Source: Litoditis marina
Taxonomy: Eukaryota > Nematoda > Chromadorea > Rhabditida > Rhabditidae
DNA length: 64,000 bases
Assembly: GCA_964036275.1 (NCBI GenBank)
Contig: OZ038437.1
Location: 4,654,501-4,718,500, forward strand
Direction of reading: 5' to 3'
This document shows, in pieces, positions 50,000 to 62,075 of this stretch. Under the pieces are notes generated by a model. The model saw only the letters and a program-made list of their open reading frames with translations, did not search any database and had not been told where the DNA came from. The translations under genes were made by a program, and so were the position numbers. Positions within the stretch are counted from its first letter, which is position 1. The number at the start of each line of letters is the position of its first letter.

Positions 50000-51285
50000 G
50001 TGTTATTTTAATCATTCCCAGTGAAGACATCCCTTTTTTTAATCAACAAATATATGCTGTCTCGAAATACAGCCCAGCGGTTGTGGTATTGATACGGTAG
50101 TTAAGTCAGAGCATTTGTCAGAACAGTCGCTTTAGTATAGAATGTATACAATATTATTACATCTTTTTCACCTATGTTCTTTTCACCATTCTCTTTTTTG
50201 GCAACCTTTTGCGTTTCAAACTTTCGTTCCGTTATTACACACTGTGTAATAAATATTTGATTTTGATTTGATTGGTAGGAGGAAAAGAAATAGGGAGAGA
50301 AGAGAGGGAGGGGGGGGAGAGAAAAAGACAGAGAGATAGAGAGAGGGAGAGAGAGAGAGAGGTAGAGGGTGGAGGGTAGAGGGCAAGATCAAGGAAGAGA
50401 AAAACAGAGAAGTTGTATAAAGTAAAGCAAAGTTTATTCGGATGTGAAATATCACAAAGTCATATCCCACTCTTACCGTTTGGTTCCAAAGGTGTTCAGT
50501 TTATTGCGAGCAAGAACACTTTTTGAATAAAAACATGTTTCTGTTTTTCCATTAATACCACAAGTTTCATGCAAAAAGATTGCTTTTCATTCTCATTTTC
50601 CTTGAAACGACCCACTGTCATTCAGAAATTATTGTTTTCCAATACTTTCTTCTAGAGAACAATTTTTTTTTCTCGCAGAAATACTTTTTCTCATTTTCTT
50701 TCATCACTCGCGTTGCGTAATCCGAACAATGGTATCAAATTAGGCCGCAATACTTAGTGGGGAAAAGAGAGAGAGATCCTCCGAAGAGAGAGGGACAAAC
50801 ACCAGAAAACTTCTCCTGAAAATTCACAAATAAAGTGAAAGGTTCTAGAATAAAGACTTTGGCAGCGTTCCCATAAAAACTTGGATAAATCATTTTCAGA
50901 GAAAAAAGGTTCGCACAGGTTCATTTGCAAATAAGGCCGCACTACTTAGTGAGGAAGAGAGACATATGTAGAGAGAGAAAGAGAGAGAAGAGAGAGAGAG
51001 AAAGAAAGAGAGAGAAAGAAAGAGAGATAAGAGAGTAAAGAGAGAGACGATCGAAGCAGAGAGCAACACCACAATAGATTTTCTGTGGGAACTGTGGGAA
51101 ACGACAAAAGCTGCGTTGTTGTCTGAACTCTCTACACGCTGGTTTGCTCTGCCTGCACAGAACTCGAGTGTTGTCGAAATTTGTGTTCGAAAAAGCGCCT
51201 TAGTTTCTTCGCGTAAACGTGAACATCACAAATATTCGTGTTTTATGATTTTTCGACTATATGTTTACAAATGCATACTTTTCAG

Positions 51286-54200
51286 GTGCTTTTCCTGCGC
51301 TTCTTCAGAATATCGAATTCTATTGGAAAGGAGCGGCACCTTTGGCAGGACGGAAAGGTTTGTGAAGTATACATTCTCAAGATGAAGTCCTTCTAGTGTG
51401 CCAAATTTATTTTTGTCTCTCGCCGAAATCGAACCTGCGAGCAAAAGAACCGTGACTGGGCGCTAACCACTGCGCTACTAGAGCACACAACCGGAAAGCT
51501 CTGGAATCGAAGACATGTGTGCGTACACAGCGGAAATTGAGGTATACTGTACCCTCCCGCCTTTCCGTTGGTGACGACTTAGAATGATTCTTTTCAACTG
51601 AAAGTATTTCAATGAAATATTACGTTTCTCGCATTCATTCTCAATTTAAACACAATGAATCAAAAAATAAACAACAACAAAGAAACAAATAACAATGTTT
51701 TGCAGGACACCTTAGTTCGATCGTTTATTAGCCGGTGATCCGATAAAACAGCCAGTTTCTCGTTTCGAATTTCAACTTCTAAAAATAGAAGTTTGAACAA
51801 TGAACAGTAACAAAAAATCAATAACCATGTTTTGCAGGACCCCTCAGTTCGATCGATTTTGTGACACCGAGGAGTCCGTTCAAGCGGTGGCGCCCGTAGA
51901 ATCCTGCATGTCCACCTGTATCACAATTTATGAACCTCAATACTTTGGAGGTTAGTTTGGAGATCAAAGTAGGTATGTCATAGGGGTCGCTCTCTCCGAA
52001 TAAAGCCTTTACTAGAAGTAGATTGAATAGTCACATAAAGTTAGCATTCTAAAGAGGAAACGTGCACTTTGTCGTTGAACGTTTCTGAGTTCTGCTGTGT
52101 TTAACATGTTTCACGTGACTATGCAATTGACTAACAGTATATACGGTGTATGTCACGATTTGCCGATGTGTTTGTAGTCTACATCAAACTACAACTAAGA
52201 CTCAGTCACTCGCTATGGAATGTCCCCTTACCGTCATGCCATCCTGCGTCTCTCGCTTTGCTCACTGTTTCGCGAGTCTCAATTATCCTGGCGCATTGTG
52301 AGAGCAGAGAAATAGCGTTGGTTTGAGGGGACGCAGGTTGGGATTAAACGGCTGGGATGTTCATGATTACGCCTCGAAAAGAAAAACTGCTCGTTGTCGA
52401 ACCTTGCCGAAATAACCAATTTTAGGTTGTAGAGATATCAATTGGTGTAGTTCGTAATTGAATTTGAAAAAAAGTTTGAAACCATTTACCAGAAAATAAC
52501 CAGGTGAACAAAATGAGAAGAACGTTTGAAACCAAAATATTCAGGTCTGCAATCCATGGAGAAACCGTATCTATTCATTCGTGGCTGCGCGGACCGAATA
52601 TTCGACTCAATGTCTTCAAGACCGAGAGAGGTACGTTTGACCACCGACATATTTCAATTCTCAAGAAAGACAGCTGAATCGATTGAGCAAAAGCGGATTA
52701 GGCGGAGTTTGTAGTGCTAAAGATGAAGAAGACTCTCCAAAAAATTGAAGAAAATCCGAAGGGGGCTGCATTGAATGCCGAATTTGGCTAACGGCGTTAG
52801 CCGAAAAGGCACGAGAGTCAGAGAAGTGCGCGCAATCAATATGCCAATTCATTCTCTGCCTCTCTGACAGTAGGCAAAAATTAGTGAAATTTTGAAAACA
52901 GAGCTTTGAATTGAACATTCTAGTGAGAAAAAGACACCTATTGAATTGTCTCAGTTAGATCTTTTATTTGACAATTCATTGCAGCCCCCCCCCCCCCTAA
53001 CGCCAACATACCGAACTTTGATCTGAAAATTTGATCATGTTACTGTAGAGGGTTATAAGTGGGTGGAACAAACTATAAACAAGCGGTTGTTGATAAGCTA
53101 TAGTCTCTTCCATTCCTACTGAGACTCCTACAGTAAGAATTCCAAACTTCCAAGCAGTTTTACTCACTTACTTTTGATCGGAGAAGTTGAGGATTTTCGT
53201 ACCTCCTTCTCGTTCTCAGGTAGAGTAAATATACGAGAGCATTTTCCATGAACTATATTTTCAGCCTCACAACAGCCTTTGGAAAGTTCGTAAGGTTACT
53301 GTAGGAGTCTCAGTAGGAAGGGTGTGAACTATACCAACAGAAGAGGGGTGTAGATCGAGTTTCTCAGACAGTTCCCAGCTAAACGGGGAGAACATCTGTG
53401 GCGGTCTCGACGAGAGAGTGTACAGGTCAACAAGACGCAGACGTCTAAGACTGTATAGGTAGAAAATATACTGAACCAGCAGTTTGCAGGTTGTGACTGC
53501 TTCAGAACAACTCAACGTAGATTTCGATTCGTTCCAGGTAGATTTCCTCCATCGAGCTCCCATTTGCGTTTCGCTGCAAATGTCGCAAATCTACCCACAT
53601 GTGCAAGCCAATGAAGTCGTAAGGGTAGGTATTGAATGAAAAAATATGGCGGCGTAGCAACCCTCACAAAAGTTCAAGAGATCACCTCATGAGCTATTAG
53701 CACGAGTTTCTCATGAGATTCTATTGATTGCTATGCTACAACATTGAGAGTTCACGAGCAGCTCATGAGGTATCTCATGAAAAACTCATATGAACTTCTC
53801 ATGAGGTTGGACGGTTTGCTACGCCGCCTGGAGAAAGAGTGACGAGAAAAAGTGAAGAGAGATCAGAACGTAACAGTTGACGAATTCTTCCCGAACTCAT
53901 GTTTAGAGGTTATATCTTCGCTTCAAACTGTCTTGATAACTGTGGTACCTAGCAATGTTTCTCTCTCATTCAGTAGGTCCAAACAAATCAGTCAGTTTTG
54001 AAATAATCGAGAGTAATCGTCCACAAAGTGTCTCAATGAATAGGGATTAGCCACATAGAGTTAGTTCGTTCAACGCAATTCGGTATGGTGTAGGTTGCTC
54101 GATTCCGCTGTGTTTATAGTTTTATTCCTTCACATTCTGGTGAGAATTGAAAGTTCTGTGTTACGAGACCAAACTATAACTCATTATCCTGTTCAAGGGA

Positions 54201-55466
54201 TGTAGTATAGAATAATAAGTTTCCCATATCATCATAGCAATCATTCTACTAGCAGCTAATTACACTTTCCACGGGACTACTAGGTATTTCACGTGTTTCG
54301 CGTGACCCATAATTTGACTAGCATTATATTACACTTCGTCCCGACCACAATATGTCGGGGTGACAAATAGTCTCCCGAACCATATGTGGGACCACCGCGT
54401 TTTATTACTCCGAAACGATGTAATAGATGGAGGGAGATTGTTATCGGGCATATTTTTGGAGGGATTGCTCTCAATCGAAGCTCTCAATTTTTTCAGTGAG
54501 AGACTTCACTTGCAAAAGTTTTAAGAGTAGATGGAATAGTTACGTGAATCATGATGCAATTGTAAGAAATAGTATGTTACATGTGCTAATTCTAAACTGT
54601 GACGAACGATGACAATAGTTACAAGTTGTCTCCCTAACCATATATTAAATAAGCAAAAGTAGGTTAAATGAAGTCAAGTTAACTAGGATGAAGTTAATAA
54701 ATGAATGATTAAATAAATTAAAAGTAATAAATACTATCTATGAAGTTAATAATGACTAAGTTTAAAATAAAATACATCGTTTCGGCCTCACCACCTTTAC
54801 GATGTCTTAGGGTCAGTGGTCGAGGCCTCATCAGAAGATAAGCCACTGACCCAGTACGAAGAAATCAATTAGCAAAACATTACTTAAATACTAGATAAAC
54901 TAATTTTTACATGTTACAATACAACTATTTCTATGTCGAACGTCAAACCACAACGTGTTATGACTCGGAAACTACGTAATCTACGAGTCCGAAACTAGGG
55001 ACGTCTGAAGAGATTTTTTTGACGGATCTTCATGTAAAACGTGACGTACTTCAATCGATATCTGCTAAATAGAATATAAAATTAGCAAGTCCATACAGTG
55101 TACCTTGCCTAATCAGCTAATCACGCTGTTCTTGTAGTTTGGTCCAGTTCATTTTTGGTCGGAATTCGAGAACTATGACGTGTGTTGTGAAAACTGATGA
55201 GCACCTATAATGAGAGGGTCATAACTGAATTTACATAGTTAACCATTCGTTAAAGCATAGTCACGTAAACGTGAGAAACACATTGTAGTTCATTAAAAAT
55301 GCTCACATTTTTCACGTTTTATGTCACGTCTCCATCAACTCACAGTTATTTCCAGGTCTGCTCCTGTACTGAAAATGGCTGCAACTTCTTGTCCTCCGGC
55401 AGTTTTTCACCGCAAAGGGTTTTGTCAACCTCAATGTTCTTAGTATTATATCTCTATCTGATCTAG
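51286..55466 (+). CDS. Ly6/three-finger protein, ODR-2/HOT-like, partial (first exon not found)
   Basis: Five exons join in phase: 51286-51357, 51838-51950, 52545-52630, 53538-53624, 55356-55466. The product begins CFSCASSEY, continues through RFCDTEE, ESCMSTC, IRGCADRIF and APICVSL, and ends VCSCTENGCN followed by a hydrophobic stretch (STSMFLVLYLYLI) at the stop. Paired cysteines with a terminal C...CN are the Ly6/three-finger pattern, and the hydrophobic tail fits a GPI-anchor signal, so the protein probably sits on the outer membrane face. The layout resembles the nematode ODR-2/HOT family (sensory neurons), a resemblance from memory. The first exon here starts in phase 2, so a signal-peptide exon must lie upstream; I could not find it in the repeat-rich sequence before 51286. 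Confidence 0.72.
51415..51580 (-). mobile_element. tRNA-like repeat in a Ly6 intron
   Basis: Same family as 45925: GCGCTAACCACTGCGCTA and CGAAATCGAACCTGCGAGC on the plus strand. Confidence 0.55.
51664..51735 (+). pseudogene. partial copy of the second Ly6 exon start
   Basis: AATGTTTTGCAG then GACACCTTAGTTCGATCG repeats the true junction 132 bp downstream (CATGTTTTGCAG, GACCCCTCAGTTCGATCG). In the coding frame the copy has TAG as its second full codon. Confidence 0.7.
52239..52345. mobile_element. TAGAAGATCCCGG palindromic element, diverged core
   Basis: CCATCCTGCGTCTCTCG and GGACGCAGGTTGGGAT remain; the outer termini are lost. In a Ly6 intron. Confidence 0.5.
53098..53331. mobile_element. 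CCATTCCTACTGAGAC palindromic element in a Ly6 intron
   Basis: Closely matches the copy at 1957 over its whole length, including GAGTAAATATACGAGA. Confidence 0.65.
53649..53828. mobile_element. GGCGGCGTAG/CATGAG palindromic element in a Ly6 intron
   Basis: GGCGGCGTAGCAACCC to GCTACGCCGCC, 25 bp after the donor at 53624. Confidence 0.65.
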
Positions 55467-55515
55467 GCTGTGTGATAGAATGTAGCGTTATAGACTCTCA
55501 ATTCTGGTCTTTTGT

Positions 55516-55729
55516 GGTACCAGGAAAAATTCATTCAAAATAAAAAGTCATTAAAGTAAAAGTCATTCAAAAGTTAAAGTCATTAATTCACTTTTAGTCA
55601 GGATTTGAAAAAAAAAATTTTCGAAAACTTTATTTCTGATTCTCAACTGTTTCTGTACTTATGAACTTTTACTTTCAAATGACTTTTACTTTAATGACTT
55701 TTAATTTTGAATGACTTATTCTGGTTGCC
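55516..55729. mobile_element. inverted-repeat element with an AAAGTCATT-repeat interior
   Basis: Terminal repeats GGTACCAG and, reversed, GGCAACCAG, flanked by GTCTTTTGT on both sides (8-9 bp duplication, 55507-55515 and 55730-55738). Each arm is several AAAAGTCATT-type units. It lies just past the Ly6 stop and would fall in its 3' UTR or terminator region. Confidence 0.65.
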
Positions 55730-56781
55730 GTCTTTTGTAGTGTTTATATAATGTTGTGTGGTTATCGCTGTAACCTCTTGTAACTTCTACCTTCGTTTGA
55801 TATGTTTTGGATGCACTTTATCGTCCCACATTTTTGAATTATTATTCGTTTTACCCGTTTCACGTTATTTTAACATGTACTATGTAAGCATAATCATGCG
55901 ATGTGAACATTTATCAGAGCTTGTCAATATTATAATGTTCAATTGGTTTAGTTCATGCGTATTTAAGCAATCTTTATTAACTTTATTATGCATACGATTC
56001 TTTGTTATCTCAGGTACCGGTGATACTGCACATATAAATTATTGTATTAATCAAATAATTATGTTTCATGAATGAATATTGTGAACAGTGGATGAGAACA
56101 TCTTTTGAAACCACAGTTTTGAGAGTGAAAATAATAACATCAACATACAACGACAACATGCATGTTTTATCGTGTTTTCATATTTCAATAACAGTGCAGT
56201 TGTTTGGTTCAAAGTTGTGGTACTCGATGAACGATATGTATTTTACAACTCAATTGTTTTTACTCCATTTCAACTCTTCTTGTTTCCATACCATATAACT
56301 TATAACCTTTTCTCGCAGTTGAAAAAGAGACGTATTGCTATTAATCACTTTCACAAAAAAGTAGAACCTGAAAAAAGCCGAAATCCTTTTTTGAGCCAGT
56401 TTCAACACGCAGGTTTCGAGGAAGTTTTTCGCCGAGACTTTCGTAATCTCAAAGTTTATCTATGCACTTTTCCTTCCTTTCCTGTGAAATTCGATTTTTC
56501 GCCGACAGAAATGCTCGACTAACATCCGTATGTGGCGAAATCAACAGAAGTGAGTCTTAAAAACTTTATAGAAACCAAAATGTTTCTCTTATACTTTTCG
56601 AAAACTGGATACAACTTTATATCACATGAAACCCTGCGTTGGAAACGCTATCTTCTATACTTGTCCTGTCAATTCTCCTGAAATTATATTGATTATTACG
56701 TTCGAAAAATCAACTGTATTCGAATAGTATTTAGAACTTTTCATGTTCATTGAATATGTTACCTATAGTCTTCACTTACTA

Positions 56782-56788
56782 TTTTCAG
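56782..56788 (+). promoter_or_regulatory. probable trans-splice acceptor of the sulfotransferase gene
   Basis: TTTTCAG lies immediately before the ATG, so the spliced leader would be the only 5' untranslated sequence. Confidence 0.5.
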
Positions 56789-59700
56789 ATGTTGTACGCC
56801 AGCAAGCAGTTACTTTTTCTGCTTTTAGTAATTATTATAGTAGTTCTCATTGTGAGGTCTAACTCACAGAGTGAAGAAAATATGTCCAGTCGGAAGTCTC
56901 GAACCAGGGTGAGTTATACCCGAGAAGCTAGAAGACCCCGGCACCTTCACCCCGTCCCGCGTCTCTCGCTCCGCCTCACTATTTCGTGTCTCTTACAGCC
57001 CGGCGGGATGTAAGAGCTGGGAAATAGCGTGAGTTTGAGGAGACGCAGGATGGGATGAAGATGCCGGGATCTTCTAGCATACGTACTCCGGTTTCATCCT
57101 ACCGTAGATACCTACAGTATACTACAATTCATATTCTGAACTAGTGTCCAGTTCCGAATGTAGACAAAAACTTCACTGAAAACTCAGCTGATTCCATAGT
57201 GATTTCTCACAGCGAGTGTAAGGTTAAATTTCTCACATATCTAGACTTTTGAATGTTTGGGGAAAAAGGGAGGGTCAAATTTTAACGTGTGTTGTGAGTG
57301 TGTACGATCGCGTTCAATACACTGAAAATATCACCGCGGTACACCAATTGTTGTTTATGTATAAACATTGTATTGTTACTTTTACAAGAACGTACCAAGT
57401 ATCATTGTATGCCATTCAAAACTGTGTTTGGTGTAATGCTGATCATTTTAGTTTGTGCGTTCGATCAAAGATCATAGTTTTTGTGATCTATCAGAAGCCC
57501 TGACCTACTCTGATGTTGTCAAGGCACAGATAAAGTGCAGAAAACAGAAGAACGGTGAGTCTGGAAAAAAACTGGCTAATGTTTAGATAACCTGGAGGCA
57601 TGTGAAACGTGTAAACGTGAGTTCGAGTTATCAATTTCCGATTCACTTTACCACATATAGTCGCCATTTTCCCCATAAAGACAGCAGAGGGTTCGATTGA
57701 TTGAGCGTTGCGCGGCGAGCGGCCGTTGATCATTTGCCAGCGGTTGAGAGAGTATGTAGATCAATGAGACGCAGACTGGCTGGCCCCACGCCAAACCCCG
57801 CCCCTTACAAAATCGATAGTACGGTGTCCACAACGGTTTGACAAATCCTATATCACACATACAAACCACCACTTTACAACTGGCTATTTGAAAAAAAGGC
57901 AAACTCTTTTTTTCGGCTCTAAGCAATCTGATACCGTGAAGCTTTGTTTCCATACAAGTTCACGAGTTCAGGCAATACAAAGAAGGTACTATCAAATACA
58001 ACTTTATATAACTTATAAATGAACGAGTTATTGCTTTTCACGTTTGTTTCAACCAAAAATTAATCACCACCTTTTTCCAGAGCAGGGTCTCGACCACGAT
58101 CCTATGGCCTTGTCATCGTTTCAAATGACAGGAGCGGTTTTTAGGGTTGGTAAAAAATTATGACCAATTCGAATTAATCCTCAATATCAGTGAGATACCT
58201 ACATTATTTGCTAAAAGTTCTCAATTTTGGTGAGACAGTTGGAAAATATAATTTTTTGTATTACAATGACTTTGCATCGATTCCCGTATAAGTTGCTGAA
58301 GACGAATTAAGGACACTAAAAGTGTAAAAACATGTAAACCGTTTAGTTTCCTGTCTCTGAATACATTTTTAATATAATTACGTGTTGAGGTGGCCAAGGA
58401 GTACAACATCGGCAACTGTGTGGTACAGAAATCCATGTCAACGGTTCTGCAGAACATGCTCTGCTACCTACATGACAGTGACCGCTTTGTCGAAAACAAC
58501 CGCAGTATAACGAAGGACACTTGGAGCAAGAGGTATCCGAAGACTCGGGACGATTCGGTTTTTATACCATTTTTATACGATTAGCGGACTACAAAAACGA
58601 AAGAGCATGAGGGTCAAAGAGGCCGCAGACATCTGCGTCTCCATGACCTGCACCCTCTCTCATCGAAGGCCCCACAGAAGTGGCTTGCTAATTGACAAGG
58701 AATTGTCTGAATATGTGTAGTGACCAAATTTTATATGTAGTTTGATATCTGTGATACTTCACGAGGTTCGACCGAACAGCAACGAGAGCGGAAGTTCACA
58801 AACACAGCGGCACCGTATAGGTTCGCTTCTGAAAGAGCGCGCCCTATATGCAGTTAAACAGAAAAATGATAATTTTATTATTCCTCGAATAGAACACGTT
58901 TCTCATGTAAAACATTTCCATGGCCAAACGTGTGTGTTAACCCGTTGACAGCACAGTCATCTACAGGGACCGCTCAAACACCTGACCACAAAAGTTCAGG
59001 GATCAAACTACAAAAAAGAAGTCGCAGACGAAAAAGTTTGGGACATACGTCGATATAGTAGTTTATGAGTTTAATGAATGAATTATGCAACTATTTGATT
59101 TATTTCAGGTTTTGCTGTGAAACGAACAAGTTTACCTATGAAGGTGCTCAATAAAAACTTTCAAATACAAACAATTTTCGAAATATACATTTTTATTCTA
59201 GATTTTGCGGTGAAACAAACGAGTATGGCACTTATGAAGGTGCCAAATCAGCCACTTCTAATAACTTACCAGTTCTTTTCGTCCCGCGCGATCCCACACA
59301 ACGCTTTATCAGCTCTTTTATGGACAAATGTATCAAGTGGGTTCATTTTATTTCCAGTCCACGTCATTTCAACGTGAACTATTGAAACAAGAAGATTGGT
59401 TTTGGTTTCATGTGGATTTTTCCATCACAGTTCCGGCTGCGATCGAACTTTACCAATCGAGTAGACTTCGCTTGATGATGATATAAAATCATCAACACTG
59501 TGTACCAACACCAACAGTTGTTGGTTGAGTGAGGTGGTACAATAATATACCCTTTTCCTCGAATCGGCATCAACTTATCATTAATTGAAGCAAAAAGAAC
59601 CGAAAGAGGGACTTCTGTAACCAACAGTTTCAGCGAATGTTCAATATCACTTACTTTATAATAAACATTTTACTTCTGTATACATAAAACTAACTTTTAT

Positions 59701-61457
59701 TTAACATACTTAGACTAACATTTTTTTAAAGACATTTCCAGTGAGCTGGCCTACAGTGGAATAGACCGCTGTTTCGGCTGCAAGGGCGATATCACCTGTG
59801 TTTTGGAGAAATTCTACGAAGTCATGAAACTGAGGGAGAAAGGACAACTTTCTCCCGAAGTTCTCACCCAATATAGCATATTCATCGTACACACATCACC
59901 TCAAACGTGGTACGTGAAGAGTCACGTGAAACCTGGGATATACTATACACATCAGATGATGTGATCAGTGATATTTCCATTTCTCGATAGTATCTGTGTC
60001 TCTCCAAACATACCGCTTGCTTGTTGATGTTATTAAAGTAAAAACTGGAAGTGTAGAAGATTATAGTTATATGAATGTGTTCAGTAAAAGATGAACTCAA
60101 AAATCGTTTCGATCCTGATCCAAGACGATTTTTGGGTTTTTCTCAGAGGGTTGGGTCATCATCAGTTGAACCCCTCTGAGAAAGTGGAAACGGGACGAAA
60201 AGACTAACTGACCGTCTTCTAACGATGAATCGAGAAAATGGACATTGCTTCTACTTCATTGCACGTTTTTTCACACAGTTCACAAAACTATGTTGTTGAA
60301 AAGTGGAAAAAAATTGAAAAATCAATATTGAGGCACTGTGATTTGTCACAAAACTACGAAAACTACCACTTTGTTCGATTCGGAGCCACTGGCAAAGAAC
60401 AAGAAGAAATGATGGAGAACATCATGAGATTCTTGAGGTCTCACGGAGTACCGGAGGACAAGATACAGTACATCGAGGATTCGCTTAAAGGTGAGCAGAA
60501 AGTTTTTTCAAGATTTCGACTATACCCCCCCCCCCCGTTTTCCTTATCTCTCCACATCCCACTGTGTTTGTAGTTTGATTGCGCTGCTTTTCAGTCAAAC
60601 TTGAATTAGTCATGGTGTGCATCGAAATCAAACTACAATGATCAAACTTAAGTTTTCGTTTTCGTTACAGAACAACGTATGGGTCACTCGAAGGTGGGCT
60701 TGAGTGTGTCGAAACTCACAGGAGTTCTGAGTACGTATGCTAGAAGATCCCGGTCCCTTCATCCCATCCTGCGTCTCTCGCTCTGCCTCACTATTTCTCG
60801 TCTCTTCGCGGGATGTAAGAGCAGAGAAATAGCGTATGTTTGAGGAGACGCAGGATGGGACGAAGGTGCCGGGATCTTCTAGCATACGTACTCTGGTGTG
60901 TATCGAGATCAAAGTACAACTATCGAACAAAAGCCTGATTTCCGTTGCAGAACAACGTATAGTTCTCGCCATTCCCACTGAGACCTTGGCAGCGTGCCAA
61001 TGAAACTTCGAATGCGTGTATTTCATAGAAATAATGTATTTAATGAAAACAATTTTTATCCACGCGTTTTAACAAAGGGTAACTATCGCTCAGAAAAACT
61101 TTCAGTGTTTTGGAAAACATTAACATGGTGAGATGCCACCTGGAAATTTTGTTGGCACGTTGCCGAGGTCTCAGCGGGAATGATTGGAACTATACTGGGT
61201 TTCGGTCAAAATTCTGAATACTTGTGCCTTGTATCGTGATCAAAGTACAACGATCAAAGTACAATGACCAACCTACAATATTCATCTCCTTTGCAGAACA
61301 ACGTACCGGACACTCGACCGTGGGCTCAAGTGTCCGAGACAGAGTAACGAGGAAACTTCTGGGAAGTCCTCATCTTCTACAACTATTGGAGCGTATCTAC
61401 AAATATGATTATGAGGTGTTTCAGTTTGGAACACCGTCCGCAAGAGAAAGTTCTTGA
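56789..61457 (+). CDS. carbohydrate sulfotransferase-like type II membrane protein
   Basis: Eight exons encode 350 residues with all phases matched: 56789-56908, 57452-57554, 58081-58145, 58390-58532, 59202-59336, 59742-59909, 60333-60490, 61297-61457. The N-terminus is a type II anchor (LLFLLLVIIIVVLIV, residues 8-22), typical of Golgi enzymes. FRVAKEYNIGNCVVQKSMST holds the probable 5'-phosphosulfate-binding site of PAPS, and VPRDPTQRFISSFMDKC the 3'-phosphate site. CFGCKGDITC, QTWHCDLSQNYENYHFVRFG and the ending with DRVTRKLLGS follow the large nematode family in Pfam Sulfotransfer_2. It should transfer sulfate from PAPS to a glycan; the acceptor is unknown. A TTTTCAG acceptor abuts the ATG, so the mRNA probably receives a spliced leader with no other 5' UTR. 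A palindromic element starts about 20 bp inside intron 1. Confidence 0.85.
56930..57089. mobile_element. TAGAAGATCCCGG palindromic element in sulfotransferase intron 1
   Basis: CTAGAAGACCCCGGCACC to CCGGGATCTTCTAGCATACG, starting about 20 bp past the donor. Confidence 0.65.
57655..57853 (-). repeat. 195-bp dispersed repeat in sulfotransferase intron 2
   Basis: Fifth copy, reverse orientation. Confidence 0.6.
59100..59153 (+). pseudogene. partial copy of sulfotransferase exon 5 start
   Basis: A TTTCAG acceptor followed by a frame reading FCCETNKFTYEGAQ then stop matches FCGETNEYGTYEGAK of the true exon, which begins 92 bp later. Only the first 45 nt or so are copied. Confidence 0.75.
60657..60728 (+). 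pseudogene. partial copy of the sulfotransferase last exon start
   Basis: TTCGTTACAG then EQRMGHSKVGLSVSKLTG copies the start of the true exon 8 (EQRTGHSTVGSSVRDRVT, 61297). It then runs straight into a palindromic element at 60729, whose sequence carries the frame to a stop near 60840. Confidence 0.7.
60729..60893. mobile_element. TAGAAGATCCCGG palindromic element in sulfotransferase intron 7
   Basis: GAGTACGTATGCTAGAAG and its exact mirror at the other end; adjoins a partial copy of the last exon. Confidence 0.65.
60941..60958 (+). pseudogene. second partial copy of the sulfotransferase last exon, cut by an element
   Basis: CCGTTGCAGAACAACGT repeats the same acceptor and first codons; a CCATTCCCACTGAGAC element (60958-61194) interrupts it immediately. 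Confidence 0.55.
60958..61194. mobile_element. CCATTCCCACTGAGAC palindromic element in sulfotransferase intron 7
   Basis: Intact terminal repeats about 235 bp apart; it interrupts a partial copy of the last exon. Confidence 0.65.
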
Positions 61458-61520
61458 GTTGCAGTTTTATTCTTTCTTTTCTGCTTATTTAATTATTCTT
61501 TGTTGTTTATAAAGTTTTAC

Positions 61521-61526
61521 AATAAA
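61521..61526 (+). terminator. polyadenylation signal, sulfotransferase gene
   Basis: AATAAA about 65 nt after the stop codon, in T-rich sequence. Confidence 0.5.
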
Positions 61527-61891
61527 CTTTTTTTCATTGTAAACCCTTGTTTTCTGTTTGACATTGTTCACGTTTTAGTGCAAACGTCCACAGCTTTTGA
61601 GATGGGAAATCGGATACAAAAGTTTCCGATAGTTTTTTCGTAAATTTGGCGTGTTCAGATTTTTTAACCATAGTGTTAGTCTTAGGAATCAAAAAAAAAG
61701 TTTTGATCTACAGGTTTTGGAATTTAAAAAAATCGAGTGTACACTTTTTTTCTTATTTAAATGTCTCAGAATTTGAAACAAGGAAAATTGAGTCAAAGAG
61801 TTTACCCAAACCTACCTCAGAGTGCGCCTATACTTTCATAATGTTATATGATACAGGTTGAAAGTTTTCATGAATAATAAACTGGATGATT

Positions 61892-61897
61892 TTTATT
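61892..61897 (-). terminator. polyadenylation signal, unrecognised minus-strand gene
   Basis: AATAAA on the minus strand about 180 nt past the stop at 62076. Confidence 0.4.
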
Positions 61898-62075
61898 ACT
61901 GTGGGATTTATAACAAATCAAATCCAAACTTCATTCCCGATACAGCTATCACATTTACACAGAAATACATGAATATTGGAGAGAAACATGGGAAGATCAC
62001 TACAAACGGCTAGTAAATCACGTCATCATTTGGAAAATGAAGTGAGAAGTGACGTAATCATCTAAAAATGTTGAT

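Noticed and set aside
49747..50100. 117-codon ORF with Gly/Tyr repeats
   Set aside because: Arises from a 45-bp tandem repeat open on both strands; no splice or regulatory context.
55758..56522. Overlapping ORFs of 105 and 116 codons
   Set aside because: Low-complexity Phe/Leu-rich translations in AT-rich intergenic DNA; no recognisable domain or exon signals.
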